The notes under the pieces are model-generated. The model was given only the letters and a program-made list of their open reading frames with translations, ran no database searches and had not been told where the DNA came from. Below, piece by piece: positions 1 to 10,600 of a stretch of 38,329 nt of DNA (positions are counted from its first letter, which is position 1; every line of letters begins with the position of its first letter). The translations under genes were made by a program, and so were the position numbers. Where the stretch lies: NCBI RefSeq assembly GCF_000281045.1, contig NW_008246077.1:981939-1020267 (forward strand). Direction: 5' to 3'. The DNA comes from Saprolegnia diclina VS20. Its lineage: Eukaryota; Oomycota; Saprolegniomycetes; Saprolegniales; Saprolegniaceae.

Positions 1-499
1 GTATCGGCCTCAGCACCACAGCCATGCCACGTCACGACCATATTGCATCAAGCGCCATGGCATCTCGATACATTTTACTCAGCTGCAATTGCCTTGGATG
101 AGGCTCCACGCAGGATGGACAAATTTGTGCATGTTTGCTGATGAGGTTTAGCCTTTTGCTATGCTTGTTCAGTCCATTGTTGCACTTGAGGGGGCGCGTA
201 GCCTTAGTCGTCCGTCGTACAGAAGCGACCAAGGCGGCACCCGCTCGTGAACGCTTCGCCACGTTGCTGTGTCGAAATAAAAGAAGGCAGCCTGCTGGGG
301 ATACTAACTGAAACGGCTCAAAACCCTTTCTATTTTACGGACAACAGGCACCAAAACCTAGCCCCGTCTCTGAGGGACTATTGTCGAATGTCATGAATTG
401 TAGAATGTCTATATTCTTAGACTCAAAATCCGTCCGGACGTTAATCCGGTCGACATCAGATTCGAGGAAGCGTTGCCAAAACCGTCGCGAGTGCGAAGG
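1..499. other. Left flank, no gene recognised
   Basis: I see no recognisable gene here. A minus-strand open frame at about 32-262 lacks an ATG and resembles no family I know. An in-frame extension of the first channel exon reaches back to about 404, where an in-frame TAG stops it. The AG at 419-420 could therefore be the acceptor of an upstream intron, and a short first exon could lie in this stretch. I could not place it. Confidence 0.3.
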
Positions 500-3400
500 A
501 TGCCGGTCCGTAGCGTCCCTCTGCGCCGTTGGTTTTGTCGGTCCCGCCAGCCCCCCGTCATTGCTCCGAGCTTACCGGAACCAGACGTGTCAGAGCCGGA
601 CGCGTCCGATTCCGATTCGTCGTCGAGCGAGGAGCTGGATGAACCACGAGCCGTCGACCCGAGCGATGCAACAACGTCCATGGCGCAGTTGCTGCACGAA
701 GGCAAGAAGCCTCGCGTCGTCGAACGCCTTGAGCAGCCTACGGTCTCGGTGGACGAGCTTGAGCACGAATACAAGGTCTGCTATGGCATCATCGCACTTG
801 TTTGGCGGATGGCAAACTGTGGGTGTGTAGAAGCGCGATGTCTTGAGCACAGCCATTGTCATCGGAGAGACGAAGATTGTGGAGCTTATTCTGGCTCGCC
901 CCGAGCTCCAGACAATGCCAAAGGTGTGTTTGGTTCGTAATCGGATCTCTGAGTCGGGCTAGTACCTTTGGAATCCTGCCATCGTCGCCACCATGCGCGA
1001 CCAGCTCGAGATCTTAAAGTGTCTGTCGACGCACTCACCTGCATTGCTGGCATCCATCCCAGACGCAGTACCTTTCACTGTTCCTCGTACCGAAATGACT
1101 ATTGTCTCTAGTGCGACCCACCAACGCGTTCGCGGGGTTCGCTCCTCCACTACGCCGCCAGACACTGCGCCCGTCGAATACTTCCGTGGCTCTTGACGCA
1201 GTCTCTCTCGGTGGCGTCCATCGACCAGGTTGGTCCCATCTCGTTCACGCATCTCAAAGTAGCGCACTGTAGCGCGGGAACACGCCGTTGCATGTTGCGA
1301 CCGAGAGCGGCAACGTTCAAGGCCTGGCTTTGCTTTTGAGCGCGGGTGCCAGTGTCCGCGCAACCAACAACGTACACAGTACGCATCGACTTGCAGCTTG
1401 AGACGCGTGGATACTAGAGCGGTGACTCGGCACTGCATGTGGCTATGAAAATGCTCGACCAAGGAGACGACAAAATCAAGGTGGTTGAACGTCTCCTTGT
1501 GGCCAATGCCGCGTTGAACGTACGCAACAAGGTAGCAAAACCACTAAAACTATCGTCGTGACTGTACGAATTCCACCAGGCGGGCAAGGCGCCAGCAGAC
1601 CTGACAGACGACCCGACTGTCCTCGAGCTGTTGGCGCAAGAAGCGGCCTTCCGATCACAGTTTCCGCTGCATTGCGTAGCCCGGGCCAACGATGTGACAG
1701 CTTTGAACGCTTGGCTGACCGAAATGACGGGTCACGAGCCCGCGAACGCAAGCGATCGAATCCTGCGAGAGATCTCGCGAGTTGACAAGGTACATGGATC
1801 GCCCTTCGTTGCTCAGCTTTGCGTAGGACGGCAAGACCGTGGTGTTGCACGCTGTCGACGCCCTCGACCACTCTAGCGTGGCCGACCAAGTCCTTTCAAA
1901 GCTTCTACCGTACTGTTCGCGCGAGTGCTTGGCCATGAAAGACACGGCAACGCGGCTTTCCACTACTTGTCTGAGTGGGCATGTCTAGGCGGGACGGGAT
2001 GCGCTGACGTATTTGGCGGAAAAAGATCTCGCCTTCTCCACCTCGGCTGGCAACCTCAGCAACATGGCGCTTGTCCAGTCCTTCGATGCTGTGGCCCGAG
2101 CGACAAGCCTCATGCCCAATTTTGTACGAGTTGCACGCTGATTACTATGATGGACTCGTGGCGGCGTAGACAGCATCGGGATTGCTGTTTCGGGGCGCCA
2201 CCGCATCGATGTCGGCCCAATCTACCAATCTGGCGCAGCTCGCTGCCGACGACATGTGGGCCAAAGTGGCAAGCATTGTTGCCCATATAAAGTGTGACGG
2301 CGTCCACGACTTTGACAGCAACGTTCGTTGTCTTGAGCTTTCGAGACAGCAGTGTACAACGTGACGGGATAGGGTTACACGGTGCTGCACTACTGCTGTG
2401 TCAAGCACAAACCGGACGTGTTGCAACAAGTGTTGAAGAACATTTTTCTCGATGTAGAAATCAAGACGCGCGACGCAGTATGTCCTCGAACTACAGTACT
2501 ATAGAGATGTATAGCCTTCTTGATGCGACGCTAGGACCACAAGACTGCGATGATGCTGGCCGACGAGCACGGTGCGCTCGAGTGCGTGCGCCTCCTGCTC
2601 CAGCATGGTGCCCACCACGGGTTCACCGAGCCCTACTCGGCGGTACTCGTCGGTCGCGTCGGTCGCACTCACTGGTAATGTAGACGCGCGTGCTCGAAAT
2701 CCGGGAGCGCGGCAGTCCGAGCGAGCGTCTTCGTTGCGACAACTGGGAGCTGGAGCAGCTCTTTCCCGCCTACTACCTCGTGCAGCTGCACAGTATCGAT
2801 GAGGCTCGACAATGCATTGAGGTTGTTGCACTGCATCATATTGCATCATATTAGTCCTTTGACGTTACCGAGGTATCGATGCTAGGAAGGCAAGTCACCA
2901 CTGCACGTCGCACTGGGAAAAACGCTGGGGCCGGCGTGAGACGAGCTCTTTGCGCGAGACGACGTGGATGTCGATGCAAAAACCAAGGTGCAAACCGCGC
3001 CTCCCCAATGCAATACGAATGATGCTGTATGTAGCGGGGTGAGACGGCGCTTATGCTTGCAGTGACGCTCCAAGGCCCCAAGAGTGTCGGGCTCACCAAG
3101 TGCATGCTTCAAAAAGGCGCCGACGTCAATCTCACGGCCAATGTACCTGTCTTGAAAGGATGCGGCGACCTCAAGGCTTGCGTAGGATAGCAAGACGGCA
3201 CTCGAGATCGCAGCCCATCGAAACAAACTCCGCGTCGTCCAAATCCTCCTCGAGCACTTTGCAGATTTACCCCCCATGACGGTGCGACTATGTTTCTTGC
3301 CGTCGCCCGTCTCAAAGGGATATGGAAAGAACGGGAGCTGGCCGTACGCCGACAGGATATGTGACGTTTTGAAGAAGGAGGTCGCTGCGCGCGCCACGTC

Positions 3401-5718
3401 ACAAGCGTATCGCGACCACTTGCTGACGCGCCTGGTGGAGGTGCCAACGGAAGCGGCCTTTCAGCAAGAAACCTTTCATACGGTGCTGTGGTGCAGCTCC
3501 GAGCTCGCAAAGGCGCTCCTGGACGACTGCGTCAGCATGAGTCGTCACGAAGCTACGTTTTCCAATGTATGGTTTATCATTTAAAATGAGGCGATGCTCA
3601 GCAGGAATATGGTAGCTCGACATTATCTTTGGTCGTCGCAGCCAAACGAGTGCGCTCCACACCATTCTCAATGTGAATCTCAAGGACGCAACCGAGTCAT
3701 TTCTGGCTCAAAAGGCATGTCTTGAACATGTCGTTTTTCGATGACTTCTCGAGATCAAGTGGGAGCTCTTTGGCCGGCGCATGTATGTGGAGCGCCTCCT
3801 TTTGCACTTGCTGCTCCTCGTGACGATGACGATATCGTCCATTCTTTTTGGTGACGAGCCGCCGTCGTCCACAAGCTATGGCATCGGGCTCACAACAGTT
3901 CTTTTGAGTGCCGTTGGGTACGTCGCTGCGCAAGGTCTTCGCCCGCGGGTCTTCCTCCAGCTCTCCGGCGAGCCGCAATCCAATGCTGCGTTTGTGCGGT
4001 GGTGCCTCGCGGGGTGTACCGTAGTCGTCACCGTGACTTTGGCGGCACTGGTCCTCCGCTTTGCGGACGAGTTGTCCATCGAAAGGTGGTTTGCGACCTT
4101 CAACAACGCCGTGCTCGGAGCGACGACCATGTACTTTATCATCCACGAAGTGCACGAAATCAAGGCCGTCGGTGCGCGCAAGTACTTGGCATCGCCAATT
4201 AACGTCGTCCAGGCGGTCTGCTACGCCGTCATCCTCGGTTTCTTTGTGCCAATGAAGCTACGCTGGCTACCCGCCTCGATGCAAGCCCAAGTTGGGGTCG
4301 GTGCGCTTCTCACCTTGGTGCTCTGGGTCCTTTCGCTGCAGTTTTTGGAGGTCGTCTCGTCCGCGAGCTACCTCCTTCCCATGATGGCACACCTCTTTGG
4401 CGACATTTGGAATTTCTTTCTCATTTTTGGCATTTTCCAAATGGGCTTGACGCTTGTCTTCTACCAGCTTTTCGTACTCAACTCGGACGCCGCCTTTCGC
4501 TCGATTGGTCAGTCGTTCCTCTCGACGTACTTTGTCGCGTTTGGCCAAGTGCCACTGAGCTCGCTCGATGCGTTTGCCAACACGGCAGAGATGTACGACG
4601 TCCTGTACATGGGCGCAGCGCTCCTCATGATGACGCACTCGGCCATCATGGTCGTCGTCCTTCTCAACGTGCTTCTTGCCATGATGAACCAGACGGTCGA
4701 AGGCAGCCTCGCCAACGCCAAGACACAAGCGCTCATTAGCTACGCTCAGAGCATTCTGCGGCTCGAAGGCGCTATGAACCTCAACGAGGCCGCAACGACC
4801 GAGCTCACCCACGTTACTGACGCGGATGGCAAGCTTGTCTTGCACCCGATATTCACGGAACGCGTGCCCACGGCAGAGCTGAGCATTGCGCCCAACCAAG
4901 TCGACGCTCTCGTGGAAGTGACCCGCCGCCGAGTGCTGTGGCGGACTCAACTGGACGGGCTGGACACCATGGTCGCTTACTCCATGTACGAGTTTCTTCA
5001 GGGAGTGTGCCACGTTAGTCGTTTTACCGAGTTGGACGTGGCGACTGTCTTTGACCGAGAATTACGGGTCCTTCAAGATACGCGCGCTCAGATTACAAAG
5101 GCCATCAGGACGGCGCGCTACAGCCGTAGCCACTTTAGAGACCAGATCTTGCCCAAGCTCAACAAGGTCATGACCAAGCAGCTCCGGCTGTGCACGGCGC
5201 AGATCGCATCTCTGTGGCGACGCGTGGACGCCACCAAGGATTTGGACGAACACGACATGTGCGCCCACCTCTTCCTGCTCAGTCACCACGTGAGCGTGGA
5301 CGCAGCACTCACAAACATGAAGGACGCCATTTTGTCTGAGCTCGATCGAATCGATGGGTGGTCCGACAACCCCGGCGAAGAGAAGTGGCGGGCGATGCCT
5401 CCATTGCAGTCGAAGCTCGAGGTACTCCAGACGATATCAACCAGCCACACCAACCAGATCGGCGTGATGACGGATCACATGAGGTTGGTACAGTCCGAGC
5501 TCGTGACGCTTCGAGAGACGGCGACGACCCAAACCAAGCAGATCGAGATGCTGTCAGCGCATTTGGAGGCGATGGCAACGCACTTCGGCGCCGTGGCCAA
5601 GCAACTGGGAGCTGTGCATCAGCAAGGCGAAAGTGCGGGTCGAAGGAACGAGACAGCCCAAAGCATGGCTGGTGACGACGACACGGATGGACACCAACGC
5701 AATATGCTAGACGCTTGA
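500..5718 (+). CDS. Ankyrin-repeat TRP-like cation channel, with two in-frame stops
   Basis: Predicted plasma- or endomembrane cation channel. After an acidic Ser/Asp-rich start, the N-terminal half is a long ankyrin array, with repeats such as NTPLHVATESGNV, GYTVLHYCC, GETALMLAV and KTALEIAAHRNK. The last exon (3754-5718) holds about six hydrophobic helices, a pore-like loop (AFGQVPLSSLD) and an S6 segment with the TRP-type motif LNVLLAMMNQTV, then a cytosolic coiled tail. Introns I place: 776-830, 924-962, 1068-1111, 1229-1272, 1372-1417, 1532-1579, 1790-1826, 2124-2169, 2323-2372, 2478-2534, 2649-2683, 2822-2885, 2988-3034, 3143-3185, 3567-3615 and 3715-3753 (GC-AG); 506-550 is an optional one. 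Spliced length is a multiple of three, about 1490 codons. TAG at 1986-1988 and TGA at 2937-2939 fall in frame inside ankyrin repeats and no splice choice removes them. The gene may be a young pseudogene or carry sequence errors. ATG 500 is provisional. Confidence 0.72.
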
Positions 5719-6158
5719 ACGGAGCAGAAGAGGTCGTCGCGCCATTTTGCATCGCGAGCACGTCTGGCAGCTGTAAGTTGTCAAAGAGCCTGCTATGGAA
5801 GTCGAGTACGAATTCGGCGTCATCGAAAGAGCGTCAATCTGCGGACGTGTAGTTCATGCGAGGAGGAGCTGTGCGTTGTGCTCCCAGGCCGTTTGCATCA
5901 GCCAGGCAATCACAGCTTCGACGAGGCTCGCGGTGCTTCTCAGCGTTGCGTCCTGCGTGTTCCAAGTTGCTCGTTCGAGTGTGGGCCCTATGATCCGACT
6001 CTAGAGCGGCCATCGGCGCGCCGTCAAGTACTGCCGCCCGCATCTTTGCCGCTTGCAGCTGCAGTGCGATTTACTCGTTGGCGGTAGTCGTCCGCATCTT
6101 CGCCCGTGCACCGCACTTTGCGCTCTTCCTTGTGCACAGAAAGGCACGCCTCGTGTCC
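5719..6158. other. Intergenic, convergent gene ends
   Basis: These 440 bases separate the 3' ends of the channel gene and the FLYWCH-like gene. I see no gene, repeat or RNA here; the short open frames on both strands resemble nothing known. Confidence 0.4.
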
Positions 6159-7326
6159 TCAAGGTGAGCTCGCTGGGATCGTCAATGGCATGCTAGTGCA
6201 ACTCAAATGATCGTGCATGCCCTTGCCGTACGAGCAGGCGGAATCCCCCACGTCGAGAAGCTCGTCGGAGTTAGAGCCCAAACATGATGTCGGATACAAC
6301 ACGCCACCCGAAACATAGAACACGGAGTTGTCGGCTGAGTCGCTACCACCTACTGGACTACGACTGGGGGGCTGGGTGCCTTTGTTGCGGACGTACGCCA
6401 CGCGGCTCTTGACTTGTCCTGCCGACGGCATGTTTCTCATCATGTACAGATCATGGGCATAGTCGAGGCAAAGGCGCTCGAGAATGACCTTGGGTCCTGC
6501 CTTGGTCATCGCCAGAGCGTCGACACGGTCCCGTAGCGTGGGCTCAATGCCGCTGACGTCGACGGATTCAGCATGCGACGTGCGGCTTTTCTTTGCGCTC
6601 GGCGCGTCGTCGGAATCGTCCGAGGAGGCAGCGTTGTGGCGATGGCGCTCATCCACGCGGAACCCGACGCATTGCTTTCGGACGACCTTGGCAACGATGC
6701 GCAACTCGTACTTGCACTTGCCGCATCGGTGGTGCGACGGCGTCTTGCAGCCGTAGACCTTGCCGCCACCAAGGTTGTTGAGCGGGTAGATGACGGTCAA
6801 TGAGATTCCCAGCTCGCGTTGCCGTTGCTTGACCCAATGTTGCGCTTCCTTCATCGTCGTAGTGTAGTGTAGCTGAACAAACTTTGCGTCCGGACCGTGC
6901 CCGGGCAGCACGGGTGGACCACTGGACTCGGATGGCACCGAGCTGGCTGCACCAACGATCTCTTGGTCACGAGCTTGGGGGATACGTGTGCTCGGGATCA
7001 GACTGACCATCGACGACCACTGCATCGATATCCGCTTGTGATACCAGAGCCGCGTGGTCCCGCAATGCTGTGGTAAGCGCAATGCGTAGAGCGGCTCGAG
7101 AGACCGTCACATCTCCGACGCCAAGGTGACGGCGGTCAATGTCGTCTTCACTGCTGGTTGGTCCGCTCGCCGAGATCGGGACGGAAGAGTCGTTGCTCGT
7201 AGCTAGCGCGCTGCGGTGGCAACTGGCAGCTGACGTCGAGACACGGGCCACCGGGAACACTTGCGCTGCAGGGCGACTGTGACTAGCAGAAGCGCTGCGC
7301 TTCGACATGTAGCGATGGGTAGCCAT
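6159..7326 (-). CDS. FLYWCH/MULE-type zinc-finger protein
   Basis: Two exons (7326-7008 and 6946-6159) join across a 61-nt intron (6947-7007) in phase 1, giving 368 residues from the ATG at 7326. The N-terminal third is Ser/Ala-rich and probably disordered. The middle holds a compact domain beginning KEAQHWVKQRQRE, with a putative zinc knuckle CGKCKYEL and a later RHRHNA: a Cys-x2-Cys and His-x-His pattern like the WRKY/GCM/FLYWCH fold found before MULE transposase catalytic domains. A helical segment (RDRVDALAMTKAGPK to QVKSRVAYVRNK) follows and recalls the DNA-binding linker of those transposases. No DDE catalytic domain follows, so this is either a truncated element or a domesticated DNA-binding protein. 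A short acidic Ser/Lys stretch (SSDDSDDAPSAKKSR) may be a nuclear signal. The family call is inferred from motif spacing. Confidence 0.6.
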
Positions 7327-7416
7327 GCTCGGTGTGTGATGGGCGGGCGAGCTCCGTCCAATTCTAGAGCCGACTGACTATTGATAATGATCGAAACGCT
7401 TGGCCACCGCCAACTC

Positions 7417-7477
7417 CTGGGACAAGACGCTGAGGTTGACTTTGCTAAGCAAACTCTACCTCAGCGTCTTGTCCCAG
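7417..7477. repeat. 61-bp near-perfect palindrome (hairpin)
   Basis: The arms 7417-7436 and 7458-7477 are exact 20-bp inverted copies. Inside them TTTGCT (7441-7446) faces AGCAAA (7448-7453), so 28 of 30 base pairs match around the centre at 7447. It lies 91 bp upstream of the FLYWCH-like gene start and about 150 bp beyond the stop of the EGF/NHL gene. I see no target-site duplication beside it. It could be a miniature inverted-repeat element, a bidirectional 3'-end signal or a transcribed hairpin. Confidence 0.9.
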
Positions 7478-7624
7478 CCTTCCTCGCCGTCGAGTGAGGC
7501 GTACACTGCATGCTCGAGCTACCGTAATGCAAGATGCAACCGTTTGTGGCTGTTCTACCCTACCCCTGCGAGCCAGTGATGATAGTACGAGACTCGTACG
7601 TTGAGCGTATTATATTCAACGACC

Positions 7625-10600
7625 TTAGGATTGTCCATAGCCAAACGCAAAGTCGGCCTTGAGTGGCTTGTCTTGGCTGTCGCGTCGGGACTTGCGGCGC
7701 TCGGCCTTGAGCTTGCGTTGGAAGTCCTTGACGCGCTTCCGAAAGCAATAGAAAGCGGACCAGCCAATGAGGATCGCCAGCGTGATGAGCGCCACAAAGG
7801 AGCCGGTGTAGCGCTCCCACGTCGTCGGCTCGTAAATCTGAAGGTGGCAGCTCACGAAGCGATGGTGGTCGTCTTCAAGGCCCTCGAACCCACTCGCACA
7901 CTTTCTTGTCCCAAAGAGATACCCGGATGGAATCGCTCGGCTGAACGGGTCGGACCACGGCTTGGTGCAGAGCTCGCCAGTCTTTGTACACGTCGGCTCG
8001 TCGTACCGCAGTTTGCAGAGGCACGTGCAGCGCTGCGGCAGCGTGCAGTTGCCTTGGCCCAGGAGCGCACCGTTGTACATCTCCTGACCCCACCGGCCGC
8101 CCTTCATGCCACACGGGTCGTTCTCAAACGCGTAGACCTATGCACAGCATGGTCCGAGTCGACAAGAATCTCCATTGTACCTTGTTTTCATCGAGCGTAA
8201 AGAGCTGCTTACGGATCGCCGGTGTCACCTGGACCTTGCACACTGGCGTCTTGCAGTCGTAGCCCGTCCAGCCTTCGGCGCAGGCGCAGAGATCGGGCGC
8301 GACGCACTGGCCGCCGTTGGCGCAGCGGTAGCACCCCTCGCGGCCGACGGGGTCTTGATCGAAGCAGTTGGCGTCGAAGAAGCCTTGCACACATATGGCT
8401 ACGATGTACGATCAAGTCATCGCCTACGCTTTCGGTCGTCTTGTACCCATGGAGCAGCTCGAGCCGGCCCAGCCCGTCATGCCCCGGGGTGCGGCCGAGT
8501 ACTTTTGATGCAGAATCGACGGCGACTGGATGCACTGGCACGTGTCCTTCCCGACGCACACGCCGCTGTGCTGGCACGAAGTGACGGCCCCGGACGGCGT
8601 CGGAAACCGGCAGAGCGGCGTTTGGCAGTCAAAGCCGCTGTAGCCGTCACCGCAGCTGCACGTGTCGGGCGCGATGCACGAGCCGCGGTGGAAGCACTCG
8701 TACACGCCTTCGCCTTGCCCGCTCGTTGCGTGGTTGATGCGCACTTGGCGGTTGGAGAACTCGCCTTGCTGCCATGCCATGACGCGGCAGAGCGACGACG
8801 CCGACTGCCGGCCGTTGTTGAGCACGTCGTTGTACGCGTCCCAGTTGCGCTGCCGGAGCGCATTGTCTCCGCCAAACGTAGGGTTGACATACGGAATACC
8901 GGGGCAGCCCGACTGAAACGACGTGCCGTCGTTCGAAGTCACCTCGACGTCGTACTGCGGACACCGCACGCGCGTGCAGTTGACCTTGCCAAGGCTCCCT
9001 AGCGATAGGTTCAGCAAATGCGCCCGCGACGATCGAGCACCTCGCAACGCGACAAAGTTTGCGTCCGACCGCGCGACGTTCAAGACGAACGCTTCGGCCT
9101 GTGTGCAGATGGGCGTGTTGCAGTCGTAACCAGTCCACCTACGCCCGTCCAGAACGACGACATGTCAACCGTACACCTAGCAAACACGCACCCCGTGCGT
9201 TGCGGGGACCCACTCGGCAGCGCAAAGATCGGAAGTCCGCCGTTCTGGCGGCCGTCGCGCCAGCCCGACGGCCACGTCACACACGCGCACGTGTCCTACG
9301 CCGTGGAGAACTATCAAGTTGATAATAATATCGACGCGTGTACCGGCGCCACACAGAGCCCATTGTTGCGGCAGTCTTGGGCGCAAATGGCCACGTTGCA
9401 ACTGGCGCCGGTCCAGCCCAAGTCGCACACACACCGGTTGGGGTTGGTGCACGTGCCGTGGACGCAGGCAGGCACGCAGATCGGCACCGAGCAGTCGGTG
9501 CCCGTCCAGCCAGCTGCACAGACGCACGTGTCGGGGGCCACGCACGTCCCATTGTTGTAGCAGCCGCGAAGCACTCGGTCGACGCAATCGTTTGCATAGC
9601 TCGTGATGGTGCGCGACGCTTTGATTGCAGTGTACTGCAGTATCGGGCGGTAGCTTGCGTCCGGGTCCACCGACACGGTCGCCGCGTCGCAACTGCGCTG
9701 GAACTGGACGAGGCATGTGCCTTTTTGCCACTGGGTCGGCGACAGATAGCGCCAAATACCGTTGCGGGTGTACCCCATCTGCGTGTTGTCCCACACTGGC
9801 GCCGACTTTTCGTACAAAGGCGGCCAGTACATGCGGGAGTCCATGTAGAGCGAGTAGTAGTTGGGGAAGTCCCAGTAGTACGCCCGCGACGTCGGCGTCG
9901 ATGGCTTCTCGAATTGCGTCAGGCTCCGGATCGAGCACGCGTACCCGCCTTGCCGACCGCCGCTGGTCAAGAAGCCGACGCCCCCGACCGTGGCTGTCGT
10001 TGCCGTGTACTGGTCCCACGACAGTACCTCCGTTGTTTGCACATACGTCGGGTTGCCATTCGACGATGGGTGCCCGGAAGCTGCGCTGGCAACCGGGTCG
10101 GCCGCCACCAGTGTCGGTTGCGCCGGTGTATAGTACCCTAAGTGTGTATTCTGGCGAGAGCGACAAGCATGTAAGCAAAGTACCTTGTCGGCAGACGGGC
10201 ACGCGGCAGTCAAACCCCGCCCAGCCCGGTGCGCAGACGCAGATGCCGGGCGCGGAGCAGTTGCCGTTGTTGGCACAGACGTAAACACCTTGGACGACGA
10301 CGCGGAGCTCGACTTGTGCGAGTTGTCGGTCGACGCTGGCCGTGTACGGTGGTGTCGTCAGCGAGCCGGGACTCAGGACGGGGGCACCCGGATACGAGAG
10401 GTTGAGCGTGTCTTGGCCGTACGGTGTGCGCGGCGAGTAGCGCTGGTAGAGCGTACTCCGACTGTGCTCTTGCAAGTACGTGAACGGACTCAGCGCATTC
10501 GCCCGCAGCTCGAGCAAGCTGCAGTTGGATACGACGGACGTTGGTCGCTGGGCACAGTCAAAGCCGTTGGTCGCAGCGCACCACGCTTCAAAGCTGCAGG

